A stretch of 9,571 nt of DNA from DATELY01 sp035276085 (GCA_035276085.1 DATELY010000266.1:1-9571), one strand, 5' to 3'. Positions 1 to 7,035 are shown, counted from the first letter of the stretch. Numbers and translations are program-made. Notes: generated from the sequence alone by a model not told the origin.

Positions 1-119
1 AGGCCGTGCACGTGCCGCGCGAGCTCGACGACGCACGGCGCGATGAGCTGACCGCGCGCATGCCGCGAGTGATGCACGAGACGTATGAGCTGGCGGCTGC
101 GGCGTTGGCCAACGGGTGA
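1..119 (+). CDS. 3' end of an unidentified protein gene (partial)
   Basis: An open frame enters from the left edge (first full codon at base 3) and stops at TGA 117-119. The visible 38 residues are an acidic and basic helix-like tail that begins AVHVPRELDD and ends AAAALANG. Such a tail could close a lysophospholipid acyltransferase (DUF374-type) or a similar enzyme, but there is not enough to name it. The last codons (LANG-stop) are written by the heptamer repeat that starts near base 104, so the original C-terminus may have been altered by the repeat. It converges on the CDF transporter gene. The sense of the frame is supported by GC-rich third positions. Identity is unknown. Confidence 0.55.
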   Translation, partial: AVHVPRELDDARRDELTARMPRVMHETYELAAAALANG

Positions 120-201
120 CGGCAATTGGGGTTCGGGTTACGGCTAACGGGCAACGGCCAGAACGCTTTTCTCAACGTAGCCCGTTGGCCGTAGCCTGTT
201 C
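104..201. repeat. Heptamer repeat tract with large hairpin, copy 1
   Basis: From 111 to 201 the sequence can be cut into 13 consecutive 7-base units (aacgggt, gacggca, attgggg, ttcgggt, tacggct, aacgggc, aacggcc, and after a spacer cccgttg, gccgtag). The units change orientation midway. Bases 136-152 pair with 180-196 as a 17-bp stem whose only two irregular pairs are G-T. A perfect 10-bp palindrome (gttggccaac) sits at 104-113. The tract lies between two convergent genes and supplies both stop codons, 117-119 on + and 172-174 on -. It may act as a transcription-stop or mRNA 3'-end hairpin, but there is no clear T-run, so that role is inferred. Confidence 0.75.
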
Positions 202-1209
202 GCCGCCCTCGCAATCCGCATCCAGACAGTCGCTGCTCTCGATTTGTATCGTGGCGTGCGTGATGCCGAACTGCTGTGCCAGCACGTGCTTCGCTTCTCG
301 CAACGTGTGTGCATGGTCGGCGTCGGGCGCAACCTGTACATGCATCGTCAGCAGCGTGTCTTGCGGACCGACGAGCCAGCAGTGCACGTGGTGCACGTCT
401 TGAATCGCAGGAACGGCCTGTTCGAGCGTGCTGCGCAGCTCCGCGAGATTCAGCCATTCGGGCGAACCTTCCAGCAGAATGTGCGTCGAGCGCTTCACCA
501 GGCTCCAGGCGCTGCGGACGAGCAGCACACAGACCAGCAACGACAGCAGCGGATCCGCGGGCAGCCATCCTGTGCTCAGGATGATCACCGCGCTCAGAAT
601 GGCGGCGATCGAGCCGAGCAGGTCGCTCATGACGTGCAGGCTGACGGCGGCCATGTTCATGTCGTCATGTCCTGCGGGACGCAAGATGGCGAACGCGACG
701 AGATTCGCAACCGCGCCCGCCACTGCGATCCACAGCATGGGCCACGCGTCGACCGGCTGCGGCTGCAACATCCGGGCAACGGCCTCGAACGCAATCCAGC
801 CGACGATGACGAGCAGCGCGAGGCCGTTGAGAAAGGTCGCGATCACGCGCAGGCGTTGGTACCCGAAGCTGCGCTTGTGATCAGCCGGGCGCGCGGCGAT
901 GCGCAGTGCCACCCATGCCAAACCCAGCGCGGCAGCATCGGTCAGCATGTGCCCCGCATCGGCCATGAGCGCGAGCGAACCGGCGATGGCGCCGCCGATC
1001 GCTTCGAGCAACATGAAACCCGTCGTCAGCGTGAAGGCCAGCGCGAGTCGGCTGCGATGGCGGCGATCGGTGGTGAGCTGATCGTGCGTGAGATGGTCGT
1101 GATGAGCGTGACCGTGCACGCCATGAACATGCGCCTGCGCATGCTCGTGTCCGCAATCCGAGTGCGTATGTCGGTGTGCGTGGCCGTGGGGGTCTGGCGT
1201 CGCCGTCAT
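172..1209 (-). CDS. Cation diffusion facilitator, Zn-type (CzcD/ZitB-like)
   Basis: Inner-membrane metal/proton antiporter of the CDF family, probably exporting Zn(II) and related divalent ions from the cytoplasm. From the ATG at 1209 it has 345 residues. A His-rich N-terminal tail (15 His in the first 42 residues) would bind metal. Six hydrophobic segments follow between about residues 55 and 235. The metal-site pairs are intact: HMLTD (H87, D91) in TM2 and HVMSD (H192, D196) in TM5, the HD-HD pattern of zinc CDFs. A cytoplasmic CDF C-terminal domain (about 245-325) carries HHVHCW at 273-278, and a CLDADC cysteine pair lies near 328-333. The last residues (about EQATANGLR) are encoded by the heptamer repeat. 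An in-frame ATG at 1236 would add nine residues, but it lies inside the outer arm of the palindromic element, so I prefer 1209. Neither start has a well-spaced Shine-Dalgarno. Confidence 0.93.
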   Translation of the reverse strand: MTATPDPHGHAHRHTHSDCGHEHAQAHVHGVHGHAHHDHLTHDQLTTDRRHRSRLALAFTLTTGFMLLEAIGGAIAGSLALMADAGHMLTDAAALGLAWVALRIAARPADHKRSFGYQRLRVIATFLNGLALLVIVGWIAFEAVARMLQPQPVDAWPMLWIAVAGAVANLVAFAILRPAGHDDMNMAAVSLHVMSDLLGSIAAILSAVIILSTGWLPADPLLSLLVCVLLVRSAWSLVKRSTHILLEGSPEWLNLAELRSTLEQAVPAIQDVHHVHCWLVGPQDTLLTMHVQVAPDADHAHTLREAKHVLAQQFGITHATIQIESSDCLDADCEGGEQATANGLR

Positions 1210-1225
1210 CCCTGCAGGATAAGGC

Positions 1226-1525
1226 CTGGCCCGCATTTCTCACAGGTCGGTCTGGCGCGCGTGGCAAGTACACGATGGTCAGACGATGCGGTTGATTCGC
1301 CCAGTTACACAGTGTTCCCGCGCCAGACCTATCGCGGCCCTGGCGGCCTACGAGCTTGCCTCGCTTGCTCTTCCTTCAACCCATAGCTACGACCCACATG
1401 GATGTGGGAAGTGCCGGCGCTGTAGGGAACAGGCGGCGGCCGGCTATGGGTTTCAGTCCAGAGCGGCGCGATCCAAGCTCGTAGACTCGCCATGGCTCGC
1501 GATCCCTGTGAGAAGTGCGGGCTGG
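1226..1525 (+). other. 300-bp branched inverted-repeat element (candidate structured RNA or MITE)
   Basis: Complementary arms nest through the whole gap. The outer stem is 1226-1246 with 1505-1525 (21 bp, three G-T pairs; core arm gcccgcatttctcacagg). A second stem is 1249-1259 with 1319-1329 (11 bp perfect, 59-nt loop). The third is 1331-1364 with 1468-1503, broken by small bulges and holding the perfect 11 bp ctacgagcttg/caagctcgtag. Further in are 1367-1370/1461-1464, then 1378-1387/1443-1452 (10 bp perfect). At the tip are hairpins at 1393-1408 (7 bp) and about 1413-1440. The first three stems meet with only bases 1247-1248, 1330 and 1504 unpaired, a tight three-way junction. It contains no convincing gene. 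I do not recognise the family. It could be a non-coding RNA, a cis leader, or a small non-autonomous mobile element. No flanking target duplication was seen. Confidence 0.7.
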
Positions 1526-1532
1526 CCGGCGC

Positions 1533-1559
1533 CTGACAACCCGGACGCTCCGCTATACT
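1533..1559 (+). promoter_or_regulatory. Sigma70-like promoter for the glycosyltransferase operon
   Basis: CTGACA at 1533-1538 (5 of 6 to TTGACA) and TATACT at 1554-1559 (5 of 6 to TATAAT) are separated by 15 bp, which is shorter than the optimal 17. Transcription would start near 1566, leaving a leader of about 34 nt with the ribosome site. The promoter lies just outside the right arm of the palindromic element, so transcripts from here would not contain that element. Confidence 0.5.
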
Positions 1560-1583
1560 CGCGACCCCATCGAGACAGCCGCC

Positions 1584-1590
1584 GAGGAAG
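1584..1590 (+). promoter_or_regulatory. Ribosome binding site supporting a GTG start at 1600
   Basis: GAGGAAG lies 9 nt before GTG 1600-1602. It supports this non-ATG start, which places the conserved VVIPVCNE strand at residues 13-20, where it is usually found in GT2 enzymes. Confidence 0.6.
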
Positions 1591-1599
1591 TTCAGCTTC

Positions 1600-2334
1600 G
1601 TGTCCTCTTCATCCGCGCCTGGCCCATCGCTGTCCGTGGTGATTCCCGTCTGCAACGAGGCCGACAACGTTCTGCCGCTCGGGCTGGAAATCCAGGCCGC
1701 GCTGGCGCAGCGCAATTACGAGATCATTTTCGTGGATGACGGCAGCACCGATGGCACCGGCGCCAGGGTGCTCGAGTTGCGACGCCAGGTGCCGCAAGTG
1801 CGGCTGCTGCGACATTCACGGCGCAGCGGGCAAAGCATCGCGCTCTGCACGGGCGTGCGCGCGGCGCGTGCGGCGTGGGTTGCTACGTTGGACGGCGACG
1901 GCCAGAACGACCCCGCCGATATTCCGGCACTGATCGGCGCCATGGAACAGGGAGCCGATCTGAAGCTGATCATGGGACAGCGCAAGTCGCGGCAGGACAG
2001 CTGGGTGCGGCGGATGTCCTCGCGCATTGCCAATGGCGTGCGTGTGCGCCTGTTGCACGATGACACACCGGACACCGGCTGCGGCATCAAGCTGTTTCAT
2101 CGGCACACGTTTCTCGAGTTGCCGGTGTTCAATCATATGCATCGCTTTCTCCCGGCGCTGTTCCAGCGTGCGGGCGGGCGCGTGATCTCGGTGCCCGTGC
2201 GGCATCGGCCACGCACGCGCGGTCAGTCGAAATACGGCATCGGCAATCGTCTATGGGTCGGCATCGTCGACTTGTTCGGGGTGCGGTGGCTCATTCGTCG
2301 CGCGCCACCGCTGATCGCGCGGACCGAGGAATGA
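1600..2334 (+). CDS. Family 2 glycosyltransferase, DPM1/ArnC-like
   Basis: Cytoplasmic GT-A enzyme of 244 residues that probably loads a nucleotide sugar onto polyprenyl phosphate. Visible family motifs are VVIPVCNE (13-20), VDDGSTDGT (45-53), the metal-binding DGDGQND (98-104), DTGCGIK (158-164) and RGQSKYG (207-213), all in the order known for dolichyl/undecaprenyl-phosphate sugar transferases. It ends after a short hydrophobic stretch (218-232) and lacks the pair of C-terminal membrane helices of ArnC or GtrB, so it is the short, DPM1-like form. It starts with GTG behind GAGGAAG, and a promoter is visible upstream. Its TGA overlaps the ATG of the next gene (ATGA at 2331-2334), so the two are very likely co-translated and act in sequence, with this enzyme making the lipid-linked donor. 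The sugar cannot be told from sequence. Confidence 0.9.
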   Translation: MSSSSAPGPSLSVVIPVCNEADNVLPLGLEIQAALAQRNYEIIFVDDGSTDGTGARVLELRRQVPQVRLLRHSRRSGQSIALCTGVRAARAAWVATLDGDGQNDPADIPALIGAMEQGADLKLIMGQRKSRQDSWVRRMSSRIANGVRVRLLHDDTPDTGCGIKLFHRHTFLELPVFNHMHRFLPALFQRAGGRVISVPVRHRPRTRGQSKYGIGNRLWVGIVDLFGVRWLIRRAPPLIARTEE

Positions 2335-4088
2335 AAGAAGCGGTTGGCGGTTGGCGGTTGACGGTTGGCTGGCCGCAGCGTTGGTTGCGTGCGGGCTCGA
2401 ACGATCCTCGCGATGTGCGCATCGACGTGTTGTGGTTGTTGGGTTTGGGATTGCTGTTGATCGGCACGGGCATCGGCCTGCGCGATCCCTGGCCTGCCGA
2501 TGAGCCGCGCTTTGCACTCGTGGCACGCGACATGGTGGCCACGGGCGATTGGCTCGTGCCGCGCGTCGGCGGCGATGTGTACGCCGACAAGCCGCCGCTG
2601 TTCTTCTGGTTGATGGCGCTGGCGTTGACGGTGACACGCTCGCTGCGCGTGGCTTTCCTCCTGCCGTCCCTGCTCGCCGGTGTGGGCTCCGTGCTGCTCG
2701 TGTACGACTTGGGTCGCCGCTTGTGGAATCGCGAGACGGGCTTCGTCGCTGCGCTCGCGCTGCTCTTCACCGTGCAGTTCACCTGGCAGGCGCGACAGGC
2801 TCAGATCGATGCGGTGCTGTGTTTCTGGACGACGCTCAGTCTGTACGGGCTCTTGCGGCACCTCGTGCTCGGCCCGCAGTGGCGTTGGTACGCCATTGGC
2901 TGCGCGGCGGCGGGGCTTGGCGTCATCTCGAAGGGCGTTGGTTTCTTGCCGCTGCTCGTGTTCATCCCCTTCGTCGTGCTCAAGGCTCGGGGTTGGTCCG
3001 TTCCGCTCTTCGGCTCGAAGCTGCGCTGGTGGCTCGGTCCGCTCGCGTTCCTGCTCGCCGTAAGCCTCTGGCTCGTGCCGATGCTGCTGGCTGCGCGTGG
3101 CGATCCGGTGCTCGCCGCTTATCGCGATGAGATCCTGTTTCGGCAGACGATCGATCGCTACGCCAAGGCGTGGCATCACCACGAGCCTTTCTGGTACTTC
3201 GTGATTCAGGTGATGCCGGTGCTCTGGTTGCCGCTCACCGTTCTCATCCCGTGGCTGGTGCCCCGTTGGCGTGCAGCGCTGGGTAACAAAGATCTGCGGT
3301 TGGCGCTGTTGCTGAGTTGGATCGGACTCGTGGTGCTGTTCTTCAGCCTGAGCGCCGGAAAGCGTGGCGTATACATCCTGCCGGCTTTACCGGCCTTCGC
3401 ATTGGCTTGCGCTCCCTTTCTAGCCGAGTTGCTTGCGCGCCAGCGCGTGCAACGTCTGGGTTTCATCCTGGGAGCCTTCATCACGTTCGCATGTGCTGCC
3501 GGAGCGATCTATACCCTCGTGCGTGCAGACAAGCGTGTTGAGCTGTTGGCACTGTACGAGCTCGATGTGTTCCTGCCGCTCGCAGCGATCGCCGTCGTCG
3601 GCCTGGTTCTCTGTGCGGTCGTGCGGCCGGGCAGGGGAGTGCTGTTGTACTGCGCGGTCTTCGCCACGGTGTTGCTGGTCGTGAGTTTTCTGGTCAATCC
3701 CGCGATGAATGCCGCGCGTTCCGGTGCCGACTTCGCGCGCGTGGTCGAGCAACGCACTCGAAATATCGATGAGCTCGGGATCATCGCCTTCAAAGAGCAG
3801 TATCTGTTGCAACTGCATCGACCGATCGTGCACTTCGGCCATGCGCGCTGGCGCGAGGCCGATCAGGAAGCCGCCGACGCCGCCGCCTGGCTGCAACAGC
3901 GACCCGGCCGCGCTCTGATCGTAAACGAGCGAATGCACGCAGCTTGCTTCGCCGAAGCCGCCAGCGAACCCCTGGTCGAGGCGAATCGAACTCGGTGGTT
4001 TCTGGTGCGAGGTGCGCCGCCTCCGCAGTGCGTTGGACAGGGCCATGCACAGCGTGCAATGCGCTATGTGCCGCCCGCTTCGTTTTAG
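2331..4088 (+). CDS. ArnT/PMT-type membrane glycosyltransferase
   Basis: Polytopic inner-membrane GT-C enzyme (585 residues from ATG 2331) expected to move a sugar from polyprenyl phosphate to lipid A, another glycan or a protein on the periplasmic face. After TM1 (about 33-50) the first periplasmic loop has the conserved acidic DEPRFALVARDM (57-68; D57/E58 match the catalytic region of ArnT) and GGDVYADKPPLFFW (80-93). Later landmarks are QARQAQIDAVL (153-163), KGVGFLPL (201-208) and KRGVYILPALP (344-354, as in ArnT). About ten or more further membrane segments precede a soluble C-terminal part from about 460. An in-frame ATG at 2253 exists, but it lies inside the preceding gene. The ATGA overlap favours 2331, although GAGGA lies very close to it. 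Residues 4-14 are encoded by heptamer repeats and are not part of the conserved family, so a later TTG (2385) or GTG (2415) start is possible. Confidence 0.88.
   Translation: MKEAVGGWRLTVGWPQRWLRAGSNDPRDVRIDVLWLLGLGLLLIGTGIGLRDPWPADEPRFALVARDMVATGDWLVPRVGGDVYADKPPLFFWLMALALTVTRSLRVAFLLPSLLAGVGSVLLVYDLGRRLWNRETGFVAALALLFTVQFTWQARQAQIDAVLCFWTTLSLYGLLRHLVLGPQWRWYAIGCAAAGLGVISKGVGFLPLLVFIPFVVLKARGWSVPLFGSKLRWWLGPLAFLLAVSLWLVPMLLAARGDPVLAAYRDEILFRQTIDRYAKAWHHHEPFWYFVIQVMPVLWLPLTVLIPWLVPRWRAALGNKDLRLALLLSWIGLVVLFFSLSAGKRGVYILPALPAFALACAPFLAELLARQRVQRLGFILGAFITFACAAGAIYTLVRADKRVELLALYELDVFLPLAAIAVVGLVLCAVVRPGRGVLLYCAVFATVLLVVSFLVNPAMNAARSGADFARVVEQRTRNIDELGIIAFKEQYLLQLHRPIVHFGHARWREADQEAADAAAWLQQRPGRALIVNERMHAACFAEAASEPLVEANRTRWFLVRGAPPPQCVGQGHAQRAMRYVPPASF
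2334..2396 (+). repeat. Heptamer array inside the 5' end of the ArnT-like gene, copy 2
   Basis: Four tandem 7-mers, cggttgg, cggttgg, cggttga and cggttgg, occupy 2341-2368. Degenerate units (ctggccg, cagcgtt, ggttgcg, tgcgggc) continue to 2396. The 23 bases at 2334-2356, which begin aaagaagcggttggcgg, recur identically at 9256-9278. The array begins ten bases after the start of the ATG. Because 7 is not a multiple of 3, adding or losing one unit would shift the downstream frame. Confidence 0.8.
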
Positions 4089-4332
4089 CGACGGTAGTCC
4101 CCCATAAATCTCGTTCATCCAATTGCTTAGCGACAGGTCTTCAGCTTGCAATATCGAGCACTGCTGGCCACAATCGACGCGCGCATAGATTCCTAAACAC
4201 AAACCGGCGCGTCCTCAAACCAGCAAGGGCACAGCAAATGAATCTCAACGGACTAGGCCCCGCCGGGTCTGCTGTTGCAGCGCTGCGCATACACGAGGAA
4301 CGCGGCTGCCGTTAGGCAGTCGCAGCAAACGG
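4089..4332 (+). other. Intergenic region upstream of the GGDEF-EAL gene
   Basis: A 244-bp gap, less GC-rich than its neighbours. I see no terminator after the ArnT-like gene. Weak promoter-like pairs exist, for example TTGCAA at 4146-4151 and CACAAT at 4169-4174 with a 17-bp spacer (4 of 6 matches each), so an independent promoter for the cyclic-di-GMP gene is plausible but not strong. A small ORF (4238-4315) and a short hairpin ctgcc-gtta-ggcag (4306-4319) lie just before the start codon. Confidence 0.4.
4238..4315 (+). CDS. Possible 25-residue upstream small ORF
   Basis: ATG 4238 opens a 25-residue frame (begins MNLNGLGPAGSA, ends RGCR) that stops at TAG 4313-4315, 17 nt before the ATG of the GGDEF-EAL gene. 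AAGGG lies about 11 nt upstream of its ATG, a loose but usable ribosome site. Its stop codon falls in the loop and stem of the 4306-4319 hairpin. It could be a leader peptide whose translation affects the downstream gene, or a chance frame in GC-rich DNA. I see no homology and no signal sequence. Low confidence. Confidence 0.2.
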   Translation: MNLNGLGPAGSAVAALRIHEERGCR

Positions 4333-7035
4333 ATGGCCGTCGATCGCACAGAGTCGCAGGTCTCCAAGGCGCAGGTGACCGAGGCCACAGCCACGCCCCG
4401 ATCGAATGGTCGCACCGGCAACGCCGGCCTCGATGTGCTCACGACGAAGGCCGCCGTCGAATTCCAGACCCTCGCGAGCGAGAACGATCCCTCGATCAGA
4501 CAGAATCTGGAGGCGCTGCGTGAAGCCGCCGGCCTCGATGCTGTCTTCATTGCCCTGTTCGATGCCCAGCGCACCTCGATCGAGCGCGTGCTCGCCGTGG
4601 GGCAGCTGTTTGCGCCTTTCAATCCCGATGTCTTGCACGGCGAGCGCCTCGAGCGCCTGCCCTACCTGCGCGATCGGCTCGAGCCCATGCGCATTCTGGA
4701 ATTCCGCGACACCGGCCACCCCCGGCGCGAATGTCAGGCGGAGGCGGCACGCTTTGCCGGCCTGCATGTCGGCGCGCTGCTGTTGATCGGTTTCGAAGTC
4801 CGCGGCCGCACCGCGGGTTTCATGGCGATGTGCTCGGCACAGCCGCGCGATTCGTGGGATGCGAATCTGCACCTCACCCTGAAGCTGCTGGGTGTGAGCT
4901 TCGCGAGCGGTCTGGAGCGGTTGCGTTATCGCGCCGAGCTGGCCGACTCCGAAGCACGCAACGAGCTCGCGCTCCACGGCGCGAACGATGGCTTGTGGGA
5001 GCTGAACTTCGAAACCAACACGTCGTATTACGCCCCGCGCTGGAAGACCATGCTGGGCTACGACCAGGAGCCGCTGCCCGAGATGACCAGCTGGCAGCAG
5101 CTGGTACATCCCGAAGATGCCGCGCGCGTGCACGAGTTGTTGCAGCTCCATCTGAACGGCGAGGACGCGCTCTTCGAAAGCACTCACCGGCTCAAGCATC
5201 GCGAAGGCGACTGGATCTGGGTCGTGAGCCGCGGCAAGGTGCATCTCGATGAGCACGGCAAGGCCAAGCGCATGGTGGGCGTCGATCTCGATATCACCGA
5301 GCGCAAGCTGTTCGAAGAAGCCTTGTTCCGGGAGAAGGAAAGCGCGCAGATCACGCTGCAGTCCATCGGCGATGGCGTCATCACGACGGACTCGCAATGC
5401 CGGATCGAATATCTGAACCCGGTCGCCGAGCAGCTCACCGGCTGGCGGCTCGAACATGCGCAAGGCCATCTGGTGCACGAGATCTTTCGCAGCTTCCATG
5501 AGGAAACCTGCGAGCCGCTCGAAAATCCGCTGGCAGTTGCAATACGACGCGCGCGCGCCATCAAGTCGATTCGCCCGACGTTGCTGATCCGTCGCGACGG
5601 CAACGAGCTCTACATCGAAAGTTGCGCCTCGCCCATTCGCGACAATGCCGGCGAGATCTCCGGCGGAGTGCTCGTGTTCCACGATGTGAGCGAGAGCCGC
5701 GAGCTCAATCGCAAGCTGTCGTATCACGCGAGCCACGACATGCTCACGGGTCTCGTGAACCGGCGCGAATTCGAAGCGCGATTGGAACGCGCGTTGAAGA
5801 GTGCCCGCGCCCGCGAGACTTCGTACGCGCTGTGTCACATCGATCTGGATCAGTTCAAGATTCTCAACGACAACTGCGGTCACAGCGCGGGCGACGCCCT
5901 GCTGGGGCAAGTAGGCTCGCTCCTCAAATCGAAGATCCGGTGGCGCGATACGGTCGCGCGCCTGGGTGGCGATGAATTCGGTGTGCTGCTCGAAGGGTGC
6001 ACGCTGGAAGAGGCCATTCGCATGGCCGAGACCCTGCGCGAGGCGATTCGAAATTACCGTTTCGTGTGGGAAGAGCGCAGCTTCCGCCTGGGCGCCAGCA
6101 TCGGCATCGTGCCGGTCTCTCCCGAGAACGAAGATGTTGCCACCATCCTGTCGGCAGCCGACAGTGCCTGTGCGGCCGCCAAGGAGGCCGGGCGCAATCG
6201 CATCTACAGCTTCCAGGAAAACGACATCGACCTGATGCGTCGGCGGCGCGAGATGCAGTGGGCCGCACGCATCAACAACGCGCTCGAAGACGGACGTTTC
6301 GAAATCTTCCGCCAGGTGATCGAGCCGCTGCAGCAGCCGCGTCAGGGACTGCACTACGAGCTGCTGCTGCGCATGCGCGATGAGACCGGCAAGATCGTCG
6401 CGCCGGATCAATTCATCAGCGCGGCCGAGCGCTACGGCCTCACGCCCAACATCGATCGCTGGATGATCGAGCACGCGTTGCGTTGGCTCGTGTCGGAAGC
6501 GGATGAGCGTGAAAAGCTGGGTTTGTGCTCCATCAACCTGTCGGGCCAGAGCCTGGGCGACGACAAGTTCCTGCCGTACGTCATCGATCAGTTCCACCGC
6601 AGCGGTATCGATGCGTCGAAGATCTGCTTCGAGATCACCGAAACCGCCGCCATCGCCAGCTTCTCGCAGGCGAATCGCTTCATCCATGCGTTGAAGGAGC
6701 TGGGCTGCAAGTTCGCGCTCGATGATTTCGGCACGGGCCTGTCTTCGTTCGGTTATTTGAAGCACTTCCCGGTCGACTTCCTCAAGATCGACGGCAGCTT
6801 CGTGCGCGAGATCCTGCACGATCCCATCGATCGCGAGATGGTTCGCTCCATCAACGAGATCGGCCATCTCACCGGCAAGCAGACGATTGCGGAGTTCGCC
6901 GAAAATGCGGAGATCATCGAAATGCTGCGCAGCCTCGGCATCGACTATGCGCAGGGCTACGGCATCGCCATTCCGCAGCGCGTGATGCGCATGGGCATCG
7001 ATGATGCGAAACGGGACTCGGAGAGGAGGGGATAG
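4333..7035 (+). CDS. GAF-PAS-PAS-GGDEF-EAL cyclic-di-GMP signalling protein
   Basis: A 900-residue cytoplasmic protein without evident membrane segments. Reading order: a GAF-like sensor (about 40-195), a PAS fold with PAC (about 205-330, ending GVDLDITERK), a second PAS (about 335-455, ending VFHDVSESR), GGDEF (about 460-630) and EAL (about 640-890). The cyclase site is intact (RLGGDEF, motif at 545-549) and an inhibitory I-site RWRD (536-539) lies five residues before it. The phosphodiesterase half keeps the usual residues: ELLLR (676-680, an ExLxR variant of EALxR), N735, E767, DDFGTG (797-802), K818, E854 and Q874. Both activities are therefore possible, with the sensors choosing between them. 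Start ATG 4333 has only a weak ribosome site; ACGGATG overlaps the start. A large hairpin with a T-run follows the stop. Confidence 0.94.
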   Translation: MAVDRTESQVSKAQVTEATATPRSNGRTGNAGLDVLTTKAAVEFQTLASENDPSIRQNLEALREAAGLDAVFIALFDAQRTSIERVLAVGQLFAPFNPDVLHGERLERLPYLRDRLEPMRILEFRDTGHPRRECQAEAARFAGLHVGALLLIGFEVRGRTAGFMAMCSAQPRDSWDANLHLTLKLLGVSFASGLERLRYRAELADSEARNELALHGANDGLWELNFETNTSYYAPRWKTMLGYDQEPLPEMTSWQQLVHPEDAARVHELLQLHLNGEDALFESTHRLKHREGDWIWVVSRGKVHLDEHGKAKRMVGVDLDITERKLFEEALFREKESAQITLQSIGDGVITTDSQCRIEYLNPVAEQLTGWRLEHAQGHLVHEIFRSFHEETCEPLENPLAVAIRRARAIKSIRPTLLIRRDGNELYIESCASPIRDNAGEISGGVLVFHDVSESRELNRKLSYHASHDMLTGLVNRREFEARLERALKSARARETSYALCHIDLDQFKILNDNCGHSAGDALLGQVGSLLKSKIRWRDTVARLGGDEFGVLLEGCTLEEAIRMAETLREAIRNYRFVWEERSFRLGASIGIVPVSPENEDVATILSAADSACAAAKEAGRNRIYSFQENDIDLMRRRREMQWAARINNALEDGRFEIFRQVIEPLQQPRQGLHYELLLRMRDETGKIVAPDQFISAAERYGLTPNIDRWMIEHALRWLVSEADEREKLGLCSINLSGQSLGDDKFLPYVIDQFHRSGIDASKICFEITETAAIASFSQANRFIHALKELGCKFALDDFGTGLSSFGYLKHFPVDFLKIDGSFVREILHDPIDREMVRSINEIGHLTGKQTIAEFAENAEIIEMLRSLGIDYAQGYGIAIPQRVMRMGIDDAKRDSERRG

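Noticed and set aside
1210..1330. Metal riboswitch leading the CDF gene on the - strand
   Set aside because: The structure near the start is part of the large palindrome, its G-U pairs favour the + strand, and I cannot match any known NiCo or Mn riboswitch core.
244..1386. 380-codon + strand frame opposite the CDF gene
   Set aside because: Arg/His/Gln-rich translation with no recognisable domain, antisense to a clear CDF transporter.
1226..1525. Retron, CRISPR or integron attC site
   Set aside because: There is no reverse transcriptase or integrase gene nearby, no spaced direct repeats, and the arms do not show the attC core GTTRRRY/RYYYAAC layout.
2253..2330. Earlier ATG start for the ArnT-like gene
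   Set aside because: It would add 26 Arg-rich residues that are the out-of-frame reading of the glycosyltransferase's conserved end; the ATGA overlap at 2331 is the usual arrangement.
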